A stretch of DNA of 64,000 nt from Thozetella sp. PMI_491 (lineage: Eukaryota; Ascomycota; Sordariomycetes; Chaetosphaeriales; Chaetosphaeriaceae), in the NCBI GenBank assembly GCA_021432635.1, contig MU270084.1:124001-188000 (forward strand), given 5' to 3'. Positions within the stretch are counted from its first letter, which is position 1, and the number at the start of each line of letters is the position of its first letter. Shown here one piece after another: positions 54,198 to 64,000 of this stretch. A program made the translations under genes and the position numbers. The notes beneath the pieces are model-generated. The model was given only the letters and a program-made list of their open reading frames with translations. It searched no databases and was not told where the DNA came from.

Positions 54198-57100
54198 TTA
54201 AGCACCGGTCCCTGCGCCCCCTGAACCGTCGTGAAATAACAGTAATGGCCATTGTCCCGGATGGGTCGTCACCGCGCCTCCGACACCCAGGCCGCTCATA
54301 TCCGCCCCTCCGGGTACTGCCCCTTGGCTGATATCTTCTGCTCGAGCTGCGCCGAGGGTAAGCAGCGCATTAGCACTATACCGATCTTGGCTGTCTGCCA
54401 TGGCAGCAGTCCAGTCGTTCCAAGGGTTGCCTCCCTGAGCGGTAGCAGCCATCAAGTGAGCTTGGGCCTGGGCTTGAGCTTGGGCTTGAGCTTGGGCTTG
54501 AGCTTGGGCTTCCGCCTGTGCTTGTGCCTGGGGCCGCCAATCATCCGCTGACTGGCCAGAGACGTGCTGGGTGGCTTGGGAGGCAAAAGCAACGAGTGGA
54601 TTCTGCGCTGCAGCGGTGGCCTGCTCCGTATTGCTTGGAGGACCGCCTGTTCCGCTCGCATTGGCATACAGATATTGCGCCGTCTCGGCGAGCTCATACG
54701 CGCTAGGGACGGATGCGTTCCCTCCACCATTCTGGCTCGGTAGAGTGGCGGCAGCTGACTGGTCAGAGTATCCAAGAGATGGGTACGCGGCCGACGCGTT
54801 GGGGACGCTGGGGTCATAGTAGGTGCCGTTCCCATTTGGCGTACCATTTCGCTGATCGCTCGGGGTGGCAGAGGCCGTCGTGTTTGGCGTATACTGGGTC
54901 TTTGTCGCATCTCCCTGGAGCGGGTCTGGCTTGATAGGAACCACCTGCGGCGATGAGCCGTCCTTTCGGCTCATGTCGTGCTCGATCCACGCAATGGTGC
55001 GGTCGATGATGGCGCCGATTTCGTTGGCCAAGCGCCCGCCCGAGCCTGATGAGACGGTCAGCTTCTAGGCAGACAAAAAACAGACCTATTCCCAGCGTAG
55101 CAGCAACTTACCAACATAATTGGCCGTCTCTGATATGACATTGAGCCACAGTGCCATCTCCTCTCTGAGTGTGGCAACCTCGAACGTCGTCATCTCAAAG
55201 CGCCTTTCCCAGTTCGCCACGAGCTGAGTAAAGATGGCGGCCACATACACAGACACCTGGTACCATGTGGTATCGAGCGATTTAACCTTCAACAGGCTGG
55301 ACACAACCTTTAGCAACTTCCGCGCCGACTCTTCGCATGTCCTCGTGTTCTCGGCGCAAAACTTTGGATCGTCGGTAAGGCAGACCGACGGGTGCCGGAG
55401 GCACAAGTAGAACTCGAGGAAGATGGCCTGCATGTAGAGGGCAAAGATTTGGGTCCCGGGCTTGCATTTTTCCAGCTTGAGATCATCTGGGAGGTTCTCT
55501 TCTAGGGACCGCATGCCCTGCTCCAGGGCCTCCACCGTGCGGACATAGTTGTTAGGATCCCGACGCGCGCAGTAGATGCTCGTATACATCTCCAGGTAGA
55601 GCGGCACGGACTTGTATCCTACGAGGCCGATCATATAGCTGCACTGTCCGATTTTGGAGGGGTCAGTAACCCCTTCCTCGGTCAGATACTCGTCCGGAAT
55701 GGCAATGGGGAAGTCCACGTCGAATTCTTCCAGGGTGATGGGCATGGGTCGCCCGAGGCGGCCGTTGAGGGTCACGACAAGACCCAGCGCACACCACCAG
55801 GCTCTCTTGCGGAGCTCGTTATCCAGGTTGGTGCCGCCTCCAGGAACTTTAGTGCCTCGGTGGAGGTTAATCTCGATGCATTTGCTGAGGGCGAAGTTTG
55901 CGGCGAGCGTCGAGGCGCCGGGCTTGGGGAAGTTGCGCGCATGTGACGCGATCAGGACAAGTGCTTGGACTGCTGTCATTGTCTGTGACGCCGCAAGGTC
56001 GCAGAACTTGCTTAAGCACCAATGGTAGTGCTTGTTGGACAGGTCATTAAGCTGGGCCTGCTTCTCAGGCTCCTCGCGGTTTCGGATGCCGTACTGGAAG
56101 TAGATGGTGGCGAACACCATGTGGCATACTACTAGCTCGGGAACAGTGGCCTTGAAGTTTGGGTCGTCGTAGATGCTCGTCAACTGGGCGCTGTCAGTTT
56201 CCTACCAAAGGGGAGAAGCAGAAGTGGCACCCACCAGCTTGAGGAAGGAGGGCTTGTGGAGGATGGGGAGGAAGGCGGATATCATGATGAAGTACCATTC
56301 GGCGTAGGTAAATGCATCCTGCCGCGATGGGAGCTCCACGTTGTCGAGGGGCGGGTTGGTGTTAGTGATGGACTGGAGGAAGGCCATAACCGACTTGTTG
56401 TAGAGCGGGGTCTTTCCAGCGGTGCCAGCCACCGGTTCGTCGCTGTCTGGCGCATCGAACGAGGTGATGTCGATTGCCGTGCCCATTATGGAGAGCGTGG
56501 TGCCTTTGATAGAGCTCAGGGGCGCATTGTCGACGCTCACCCCTAGGTAACGGTCAAAAGGCCGCGTCTTGAGCACCGAGTATCGATCGTAGTCGCTCCC
56601 TTGGCCGCCCCGGGCCTTCTGGTGGCCGTTTTTAACCCAGAGCGAGCCAACCCGCGCCCACTGGTCGGCAGAGGAGGGATCTTGGATCGGGTTGCCCATT
56701 GCGTCGAAGGCGACCCCCGGCGGGTAGACGCTGCCGAATGACAAGGGCTCCCAAGGTTGGACTTCGACCCCGTTGTCCCCCAGCAGCTTCTCTAGCTCGC
56801 GGATGCGGCTCACCATGTCGTTCTTCTCACGCTCCAGCTGCTGCATGTATCCCCTGCGCTCGGTGCGACCGGTGACGCGATCCGTGACATAGCATTCGAG
56901 GTTCTGGTTGGTGCAGTGGGAACAGCCTTCCGGGAGGGCGTCACATCGAATCTTGCGAACCTGCGAAACGGCAGCAGAGGGTCAGCGATGCGCGCACGGC
57001 ACGTTTCCTTGTCGGACAGAGGCTGCATACCTTGCATCGGTCGCAAGCCTGCCCAGTTCGTGTGTACGACTGCAGCTTGCTCTTGACGACGTTGCTGAAA

Positions 57101-57201
57101 TCCTCGGGGCCGCGCTCCAGACGAGCGAGCTTGGGCTTGGGGCCAAGCGGGCTATCGGACTGCCCCCCCAAGCCCGCGTCGCTGGGACGTTTTGGCGGCA
57201 T
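54198..57201 (-). CDS. Zn(II)2Cys6 transcription factor with Fungal_trans domain
   Basis: Four exons (57201-57031, 56960-56235, 56183-55112, 55045-54198) total 939 codons with the stop. The intron 2 acceptor (CTGACAGCGCCCAG) and intron 3 acceptor (CTGACCGTCTCATCAG) were chosen by frame and branch site. The DNA-binding cluster starts near residue 52 with ACDRCK and continues VRKIRCDALPEGCSHC, giving the six-Cys C-x2-C-x6-C-x6-C-x2-C-x6-C spacing across intron 1. A coiled-coil dimerisation region follows (QQLEREKNDMVSRIRELEKLL). The middle homology (Fungal_trans) domain spans about residues 280-600. The C-terminus is disordered, Gly/Asn/Ser-rich, and includes an Ala-Gln repeat. It is nuclear and binds CGG-type sites. 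Target pathway unknown. Confidence 0.9.
54459..54530 (-). repeat. Ala-Gln coding repeat
   Basis: A tandem hexanucleotide-like run (CTTGAG/CTTGGG on the plus strand) encodes about twelve Ala-Gln dipeptides, broken by Ala-Glu, in the C-terminal activation region of the Zn2Cys6 factor. Such runs vary in length between isolates and may tune transactivation. Confidence 0.85.
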
Positions 57202-59185
57202 AGTTGCGAGACTCGAGTCGAACGAGACCGCGGCAGCACCAGCGGCGACGAACGTGTCTCGGTGGGCGGGCGTCCGGGGTCGCGCCGTCGACCTGTGCAG
57301 CAATCTCTGCCGGGTGTTGTAAGTGGACGGGGTTTGCCGTTGGGAATTGAAGAGAAGATGGAAGATGCCGTGCCTTTGTTATGGTAAGATGGGTCCGAGC
57401 CAAACCTTTCGGCGCGGCAGCTGTCGGCTTTTACTCCCTGGCTGCCAATTGGAACCCCTCCCTGAGCCAAAGCGTCGGGTACTGTGCCTAGACCTTCTTT
57501 CCTGCTAGGGGGTGTGGGTTCCTCTGCAACGGTCAACCGGCTTGCAGAGATCGCCCGGGGCGCTGGTCCAAAATGATCGGAATTTCTTTGGGGGCGAGAG
57601 AGAAGGTTGGGTTGCTGAAAGCTCAAGGTATCGTCTCCAGGGAAGAGCTTGCAAGGGCAAGGACAGGCGATGGGATGAAGAATTGCAGGAGAGGTCCGCC
57701 TCAAAAAATTGCGAGGTCCAGGCTGTGTGGGCTCCCCCAGACCAGGTCCCTTCCGCCCGCGAATGTGGCTTGCCACGAATCCGAATCGAGGAAGAGCGCT
57801 GCAGGACACACGAGCTGTGCCTCTCCAAGAATTGAGAGTAGCCTCGAAGCAGCAGCTGGATCCTCTCGACCCTGGCGGTTTCTTCTACCCTTGTTGCCGC
57901 GCCTGTGTTCCCCTCCCATATATCAATTCCCAGATATTGCCATCCCGCGAGGCCTAGCCTCGCCGGGCCGGGGCACGGGAGCCCCCTGAGGCGCGCCACT
58001 ACACTGACAGATGCCAGTCGCACTACTGCTCTTCAGCGTCCCGGCCGCAAGCCCCCCACCCCGAAAGACTGCGGGCTTTGACTCGACCTGTCGGGACAGG
58101 TGCAAACTCTACCTCGAGCTGCCAGGGGAACTGGCTTTTCTTTTACTGATTACTATGCATTACACGCAGCGCTACAGCATGTCGATTCAAGGCCTCTGCC
58201 CGCTGCCTTTGCCGAGGCTCTTGTTCCCCCGAGGCATTGCCGTAGCGCTCCTAGCCTTCCAGATACCAAGCTTTGGTCTCGGCATTCTACATAGTACCTT
58301 AGTGATGCGCTGCTGCTCTCACGAGGCTACCGGGGGTCTGCTGCTTCCGTAAAAGCCTCTATTGTGCTTGCGTGCAAAGGGGAGGAGCGGCTGAATGTGA
58401 GGTACTCCAAAACTACGCCAAGCGCGCTGGAGTGTGGCCCTTCCTGGCAAGCCACAAATACGGCTGTCCCAGCCTTACCCAAGATCCTTCCGAAATGTGT
58501 GGTTACCCGCCGAGTACCGACTTTGCTAAACTGTCTTATTAGGCCAGTTTCCTTTCTGAATTGTAACCAGCAGATTGACTGCCAAAATAGATGCCAAGGG
58601 CCACAGCGTATTCGCTGCACCAGGAAAATGTGCTATTGGGAAAGTTTGGGGAGGGGGGGCGGCTCAGCATGACTCGGTGAGCCTGACGAGACGGGGGGTT
58701 GGACATCTCCTCGGAGCTGGTCTCTTCAGCTTCAGCCCTGGCTACGTCATATCGGGCGCTCCAGAAAACTGCAAAGTACGGGTGGTTCTGCTTCCGACAC
58801 CAGGGTTACCAGGGCTATGGATAGCTCAACGTTACATGCGCCGCGCGTTGTCCTGGAGGACACGGGTGATTGAGTATAGGCGCTTGGTGTTCTATGATGG
58901 GGCCAGAACATTGTTGTCGTTGCCCCTTTTCCACCAGGCTACCCCTGACCGCCGGCCTAAGCTCCGACCCGTAGACAACTGCCGCCAGACCAATCGTGCC
59001 GTGGAAGGGCAGGGACACTAGGGTCCAGCTCCGCCTTCCGCGAGCCCCCAGTTACCCCGCGCTCAAACTTTGCCCCTCCATAATGCGTGCGACAGCGGCG
59101 GAATTGGCTCTATCACAGAGACTCTTGGTGACCGCAAGATCCTGCCTGTCCCATATCCCCTAGCCCGCGGGGGCGAGTCGTCAAC
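57202..59185. promoter_or_regulatory. 2-kb divergent upstream region of the regulator and CGI121
   Basis: No gene is supported, although many overlapping low-quality frames exist on both strands. Long upstream regions are common for fungal transcription-factor genes, and short upstream ATGs in the leader are likely. I could not map individual elements. Confidence 0.4.
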
Positions 59186-59856
59186 ATGGCTCTCGAGGCC
59201 CTCCATCTCGAACACGTCCCCGACACCCACAAGGCCTACGCTGCCTTCTTCAAGGATGTCTCCAACCCCGAGTTCCTGCACCAGCAGCTGCTCGCGCGCA
59301 ACGCCGACTTCGAGTATGCCTTCATCGATGCCTCTTCCGTGCTCTCCCGTTTCCAGATTCTCTCGGCAACCTACAAGGCTTTCTCGGTCCTGTTGGACGG
59401 AACCTTGAAGACACCAAATGTGCATTCCGAGGCGGTGTGCGCCCTGAGCCCATCCAACAATGTACGCCTCGTCGCTCCTCCATGCCCCCCCTTCTTTAAT
59501 CCCCCGCCACGAAGCCTGATAAATCTTTCGTGTTATAGATTGCCGAGGCATATCGCCGTTGGGGCATCACCCCCGCCTCCAAGGACATCATCATCATCAA
59601 GATCTTGTTCCCCACCGAGAGCCAGATACAGCCACCCAGCGCCGACGACGTGTGGACGCATCTGTCTGAGAATATCAAAGGGACGCCCGTGGAGCTGACG
59701 GATGCGGAGATCGCCAAGTCTACAGACCTTCCCAAGGTCCGGAAGTACTATAAACTCAATGGGCTAGTGGCGCTGGAAGGGATCAAGGACGAGGCCGAGC
59801 GTGCGAGAGAAATGGGTCTGATAGCTGTGGCGGGGATGGCGTTGAGAGGGCTTTGA
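59186..59856 (+). CDS. CGI121: EKC/KEOPS complex subunit Cgi121
   Basis: Two exons (59186-59461 and 59539-59856) give 197 residues. The 77-bp intron has a GTACGC donor and a TTATAG acceptor. The fold follows Cgi121/TPRKB: an N-terminal LEHVPDTHKAYAAFFKDVSN, the core FAFIDAS-like block (here FEYAFIDASSVLSRFQIL), SEAVCALSPSNNIAEAYRRWGI, and the C-terminal DLPKVRKYYKLNGL. KEOPS makes the t6A modification of tRNAs reading ANN codons and supports telomere maintenance in yeast. Cgi121 binds the Bud32 kinase and the tRNA 3' end. Length is normal. Confidence 0.92.
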
Positions 59857-60290
59857 GGCGGTCGCTCCGCAAGCCCAACGAGCCGTTGGTGTTGCCTCTA
59901 GACCTTGCTCCGAACTAAGGAAGATGCCATTCTGCGTCTAGATAAGATCTCATACTTGGTTCATCAGATGGTGTAAAGCCAAGTGGCGGCTAGGGGGGGG
60001 CGTATGCCGCTACGGATTACCTCTCAGATACCCATTATTTCGCGTCTATTTGATACCGCACACTCCTCAGCTAGAATATCAGGGAGACTACGACATAAAG
60101 ATGACCGTTCATGTGCCGTCCTTATACATGTTGCACCGGTTTGGAAGTTCTTGTTCATTGGCATTCATTAAGGTGTCATGGCAGCTGCATTCTGGATCTA
60201 TGGTCATACCGCACAAAGAGTCATCAGGGGAATCATTTCAACGTCATTCCACTTCAAAACGGAGCCACCCAAGCCACCCGGCCGCCAATT
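59857..60290. other. Convergent spacer
   Basis: About 0.43 kb between the stops of CGI121 and PUT1. No gene is seen. Confidence 0.5.
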
Positions 60291-61865
60291 TCAAGCCCGA
60301 GAGAGCCCAAACGAAGCCTTCACCCGCCGGGCAACCTCGGCCCGCATGGCATCCCTCCCGCTCTTGGTCCGCTGCACGGCGTCGCGGTTCTCGTGCGCCC
60401 GGCGAAGCAGGTATTTCATGCAGTCTCCCGTCGAGCCCCAGACCAGGTACTTGTAGGCGCGCGGCGTGAACGCCTTCTCGTCCGTCGACGGCGTCTTCTT
60501 GGCCGAGACAAGCTCGCAGCTGACCTCGTCCGCCATGCCCTGCAGCTGCGCAAAGGCGACCTCGGTGCCCCGGGCTCCGGAGTCGAGGATGGCACGAGCC
60601 TTGCGCACCGTGTCGTGGTTGTGCGAGGCGAGCACCATGTTCACGGCCGGGAACGTCGTGTCTTGGCCCTCCGGCGCGAACAGCGGCGCGCTCCACGTGC
60701 GGGTGAGCAGGGCCGCTGCGATGCCGTCGTATGCAGCGTCCGTGTTAGCTTTGGTGTCGTGGATGAGATGCCGGGGGTCCGTGCCGATATATGCGCCACG
60801 GACGAGCTTGACGCCAAGCGCGAAGCCCTCTCTCTTCGCAATCGCAAGGTGGCTGGAAAGCACTCGGGGCGTTGCTTTGAGATAGGCCTGGTATGTGCCG
60901 TAGATGCTGGCACGTTCGGGCGTGTTGTACTTGCGCATGTATACCAGCGTCCAGTCGTCGATCCCTGCTTGCACAGCCTGCTGCTCGGCGTCGAACAGGA
61001 GTCTCACCCCTCGGTCGGTAGCGAGTTTGCAGATCTCATCGATCTTCTCGGCCAGGTACTTTGAAGGAGGCAGCTGCTGCGAGAGATTGTACAGCGCCTG
61101 GCGGCCCGCGCCGGTAAACTTGAGCGCCACAAAATCGCCCGGCGACGCAAGCCTGACCGTCTCCAACGTCCCCTCGGCCCAAGGGTTAATCTCGGTGCGG
61201 ATACACTCCTCGGCGGTGGGGCCTTCGTCGCAAGACGATAAGTTGAGGGTCTGCTCGTCCGTAAGGACCACCTCCTTAGCGTATCCTAGGATGACGCCGC
61301 TGAAGCCGATGTTCTTGAGCGAGCTGATGGTGTGGCGGACCTCTGTAGGGTTCTCGCCGGCGCAGAACTGTGCGTAGAAGGTCTTTTTGAGACTCCACCG
61401 GAGCAGTGGGTTGCGATCTGGCATCAACACCGGGTTGGAAGTGTCGGCGAGGGCCGACATGATAGCGAGGGACGGTGGGAGAAGGATTGGTGAGGCTGAG
61501 ATAGAGGTGGTGACTAGGGAGCGGAGTACGTTGGTCAAAGGCAAGACTGCAAGGGGCGCCGGCCTCGCCATCTCTTCTGCGGGGGGTTCTGGTGGTGTAG
61601 GGAAAGTCGAGGCGCCCCCAATGGCCAGGTTTTCCGTTGGTGATGGTCGGTTCGACGACGAGTGCAGTGTCCTGGAAGTGGTGGCTTTCGTGGAGGCCGA
61701 CCGGGCACCAAACGGTGCTCTATGACGAGACGTATCATGGCGGCGGGAGGCTACTGTAGATAGGACAAAAGTATAGTTCGTGGAGACCCCGGCCGCTCCT
61801 ACGATCGCCCTGTGGGCCTGATAGCATGGCCAGCCATGACTGGAGAGCCTTGAAGGCAGAGCCAT
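60291..61865 (-). CDS. PUT1: Mitochondrial proline dehydrogenase
   Basis: A single-exon, 524-residue protein. The Arg/Ser-rich N-terminus (about 75 residues) is a mitochondrial presequence. The flavin TIM-barrel domain carries the family motifs: LLFDAEQQAVQAGID, VYMRKYNTPERASIYGTYQAYLK, LGVKLVRGAYIGTDPR, VLASHNHDTV, VAFAQLQGMADEVS and the C-terminal YLLRRAHENRDAV that grips proline. The enzyme oxidises proline to pyrroline-5-carboxylate with FAD and passes electrons to the respiratory chain. In fungi it is usually induced by proline. No inducer site could be identified here. Confidence 0.95.
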   Translation of the reverse strand: MALPSRLSSHGWPCYQAHRAIVGAAGVSTNYTFVLSTVASRRHDTSRHRAPFGARSASTKATTSRTLHSSSNRPSPTENLAIGGASTFPTPPEPPAEEMARPAPLAVLPLTNVLRSLVTTSISASPILLPPSLAIMSALADTSNPVLMPDRNPLLRWSLKKTFYAQFCAGENPTEVRHTISSLKNIGFSGVILGYAKEVVLTDEQTLNLSSCDEGPTAEECIRTEINPWAEGTLETVRLASPGDFVALKFTGAGRQALYNLSQQLPPSKYLAEKIDEICKLATDRGVRLLFDAEQQAVQAGIDDWTLVYMRKYNTPERASIYGTYQAYLKATPRVLSSHLAIAKREGFALGVKLVRGAYIGTDPRHLIHDTKANTDAAYDGIAAALLTRTWSAPLFAPEGQDTTFPAVNMVLASHNHDTVRKARAILDSGARGTEVAFAQLQGMADEVSCELVSAKKTPSTDEKAFTPRAYKYLVWGSTGDCMKYLLRRAHENRDAVQRTKSGRDAMRAEVARRVKASFGLSRA

Positions 61866-63064
61866 CTCTGCACAACTCCCCGTTCACTCCAGGAGGGGAG
61901 TGGGGTGGGTAGCGAGCCTGTTTGCGGGGACAGGAATCTGGGAGAGAGTGGGTGGTAGAGAGCTAGCAGGGCCATCAATGGTGTCAATTGGGAGGGGCCA
62001 AAGCTAGGCATGTATATACTCGTCACATCCTCAAGCAATGCAAGATCTCCCTTGCTTTATCTCCGAATATCGCAGTTGCCCCTCGAATCCCCGTCCGCCA
62101 GGAACCAATTGCAACACCAGGGGGAGGTGCGCCGGCCAGGTGTGCCTATCTCACTGGCGCGGCTCTGTTCGCTCTTGCTTCTAGTCTGGGCTTCCCCTCG
62201 ATGTTCCCATACCCGCGTATGACGATGGCGCTATGGGGCGAGTCTTATCAGTCGTCACGTGGATACCTCATTGTTGCGCCTCAACGCCGAAGGTAGCCGT
62301 GCTGGTCGCCCCTCGCTGCAGCGCTGCAGTACGAATCGCTGCGGACACTAGTGCCGTGCCATCAACACGAATAAAGAAGCTCCTAAAAGCCAAGGTGGGC
62401 AAGGCGGGGTTAGAGGGCCACTGCAACCAGGTCAGAGGGCGAATGGCGGTCTCCGGTGTCGTCGTGTGGGATGGCGTGGGCCCGAACCGAGATCGAATGG
62501 CAAGCTAGATTGCCCCATGAGGGAACGAAAACGGCGAAATGCCCTTCGTATGGACGGCTTTCTGCCGAGTCCGCTTTATTGAATTCAGTCAGCGGCTTGC
62601 GAGGGGCTCAGGGAAGATCTGACACCAGGGCGCCGCGTCCAAAGCTGCCCTTTGCTGTTTGGTCAATTAAGAACCCAAGCCAGGCTCACGTCGGTGCTGC
62701 ATCCACACAGCTCTATTCGACACGGCAAGACCTTCCAAACCCTGATGCTTGCTTCCATAGTGGCTGGCTACCATCCGCCCTGCCCGCGCTTGCTGTGACT
62801 GCTAGTATTTGGCGGGGCGCACCGACGTCGGATTCCCTCCAACACCAGTTGCGGTCGGGACAGGTAGCACAGCCAACCGGGGCTCTCGGTACAGGGATAT
62901 GGGTCATGTGAGCCGCCTAGAGACCTGGACCGGAGAAACGTGTCCATGCATCTCACGGAGTCCCGGCCGTGGCTCCGTGGAAGTCTGCCTGCTAGCTAAG
63001 CGATGCTGCGGGATGCCCCATTCTGTAAGCTACCTCGCGCTAGGTCTAGGTAGGGAGGTGGCAG
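61866..63064. other. Upstream region of PUT1, 1.2 kb
   Basis: No gene is supported on either strand. The part next to PUT1 should hold its promoter. The part near 63000 is the 3' region of the PRAT-family gene. Confidence 0.45.
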
Positions 63065-63781
63065 CTAGGAGCTCGTCTCCGCCGGTGAAGCAGAAGGTCC
63101 AAAGATCTTGTTGTATTTTCTTTTCAGATACTCGACATAGCGGATCTCGCGGCCACGGGCGATGCCGACAAGATCCTGAAGGCCTCCGTAGGCAACGCCG
63201 ACAATAAGGGCGGACTTGGTGGTTCGCGCAGCGGTGGGCAGGGAGAATCGGTCTATCAAGCACAAGTTAGCATACTCTGCCCGGTTTTCGCAGTCACTTC
63301 TGTGCTTACTCCAGAGGCTGAAGCCGCCGGCGACCGAGACGCAGGCGATCACGGTGTTGAGGAGGTCCTTAGTACCACGGTACGTGTCGAACATGTTCTC
63401 AATCGCAAAAGTCGCCGTAGCGATGATGGACAGTTTGGTTCCCATCTTGAGCCCTTCGCGGATCCCCCCGTTCGCGACGTGGTAGTTCTTCGTCTTGTGG
63501 TAAAGGAACCAGCCAGTCGCGGTAGTCGGGAGCTTGTGGGCATGCTCGGCGCGGAACCGCAAACCAGCCGTCTTGCTGCCGTGGGCTGTTCCCAGGCCCA
63601 TTCCGACGAGAAAGGCAAGCGTCGAGGCAAGCGGTATCCGCAGGATCGGCGGAGTTGAGAGCCGTGATTCCTTGATATGGGCGTCCATGCGCGCCCGTCT
63701 GGCTTCGTCCAGCTCCGGCGTGGGCGGTGCCCGGAGCTTGGACATCGCGGGTGGAATCTGCGATGGCTGAGCGTCTGACAT
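63065..63781 (-). CDS. Tim17/22/23-type (PRAT family) mitochondrial membrane protein
   Basis: Two exons (63781-63310 and 63252-63065) give 219 residues. The 57-bp intron starts GTAAGC and ends GCTAAC...TTGATAG, and joining restores GGFSLWNRFSLPTAARTTK. Four hydrophobic helices alternate with short loops. The loop motif DTYRGTKDLLNTVIACVSVAGG fits the PRAT signature with its Arg-x3-Asp. Relatives sit in mitochondrial or peroxisomal membranes. It is not clearly Tim17, Tim22 or Tim23 themselves, being more distant and without their presequence-binding N-termini. The ATG at 63781 precedes the conserved part. Confidence 0.75.
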   Translation of the reverse strand: MSDAQPSQIPPAMSKLRAPPTPELDEARRARMDAHIKESRLSTPPILRIPLASTLAFLVGMGLGTAHGSKTAGLRFRAEHAHKLPTTATGWFLYHKTKNYHVANGGIREGLKMGTKLSIIATATFAIENMFDTYRGTKDLLNTVIACVSVAGGFSLWSKHRSDCENRAEYANLCLIDRFSLPTAARTTKSALIVGVAYGGLQDLVGIARGREIRYVEYLKRKYNKIFGPSASPAETSS

Positions 63782-64000
63782 ATTGGCGATGCGCAAAGCT
63801 CAAAATCCGCCCAGTCCGGCGAGTTCTGTGGTGAGCTGCCCGACCAGCAACCCGTCGTGTGATGTGGTGGAGCCGAAAAATCTTATCTAGCAGCCTGGGA
63901 CCTTCGTGATAAATTGAGAAGGGCGTGGTGGCCCAAGCTCCTTCGGTGCCTACCGCTGTCATCCAGGCTGCCCCTCCATCTTTTCCTTCTCCAGGCGCTC
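63782..64000. other. Right-edge sequence
   Basis: About 0.2 kb upstream of the PRAT-family gene. Probably promoter. Too short to judge whether another gene begins beyond the window. Confidence 0.4.

Noticed and set aside
57982-58990. Cluster of overlapping 60-150-codon frames upstream of CGI121
   Set aside because: Frames occur on both strands with no conserved content. Ordinary GC-rich intergenic sequence explains them.
60111-61064. Plus-strand 317-codon frame
   Set aside because: Antisense shadow of proline dehydrogenase.

Overview
The window comes from a filamentous ascomycete, most likely of the Sordariomycetes. This is inferred from intron style and gene content: introns of 47-158 bp with GT-AG ends and CTRAY branch sites, several kilobases between genes, and familiar single-copy fungal genes (TIM50, PUT1, TED1, CGI121, a BIM1-like copper protein, a maltose-type MFS transporter, a Zn2Cys6 regulator). 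I rebuilt the exon structures by hand from reading-frame continuity and splice signals. Every multi-exon model closes in frame.

Left part (1-10.5 kb): two very large genes diverge from a 0.8-kb spacer. The rightward gene encodes a 1805-residue protein whose C-terminal half matches the uncharacterised DUF6603 family. The leftward gene runs off the left edge and encodes more than 1264 residues of a family I cannot name. Both look like large bacterial-type proteins wearing fungal introns. This pair is the best candidate in the window for an undescribed system.

11-16.1 kb: a second divergent pair, an NLR-like receptor (NACHT NTPase plus ankyrin repeats) and a small alpha/beta-hydrolase. This is the layout of fungal NLR/effector immunity or incompatibility modules, and the hydrolase ends in a short tail that may be an amyloid signalling motif. 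16.1-21.4 kb is accessory sequence with a decayed terpene cyclase and about 3 kb without genes.

21.4-35.5 kb: an M81/MlrC-type metallopeptidase converges on a quinone-oxidoreductase-like enzyme. A secreted Pro/Ala-rich repeat protein follows, then a 4.5-kb gene-free block, an FMN reductase and a BIM1-like GPI-anchored copper protein.

35.9-48.4 kb: an unusual protein kinase, an unrecognised Asp/Ser-rich protein, a sugar transporter, two divergent proteins with doubled NTF2/SnoaL-like folds, and an F-box-like protein. 49.4-64 kb is mostly conserved core: TIM50, TED1, a Zn2Cys6 activator, CGI121, PUT1 and a PRAT-type (Tim17/22/23-like) membrane protein.

I saw no retroelement, virus-like element, CRISPR array, rRNA or convincing tRNA.
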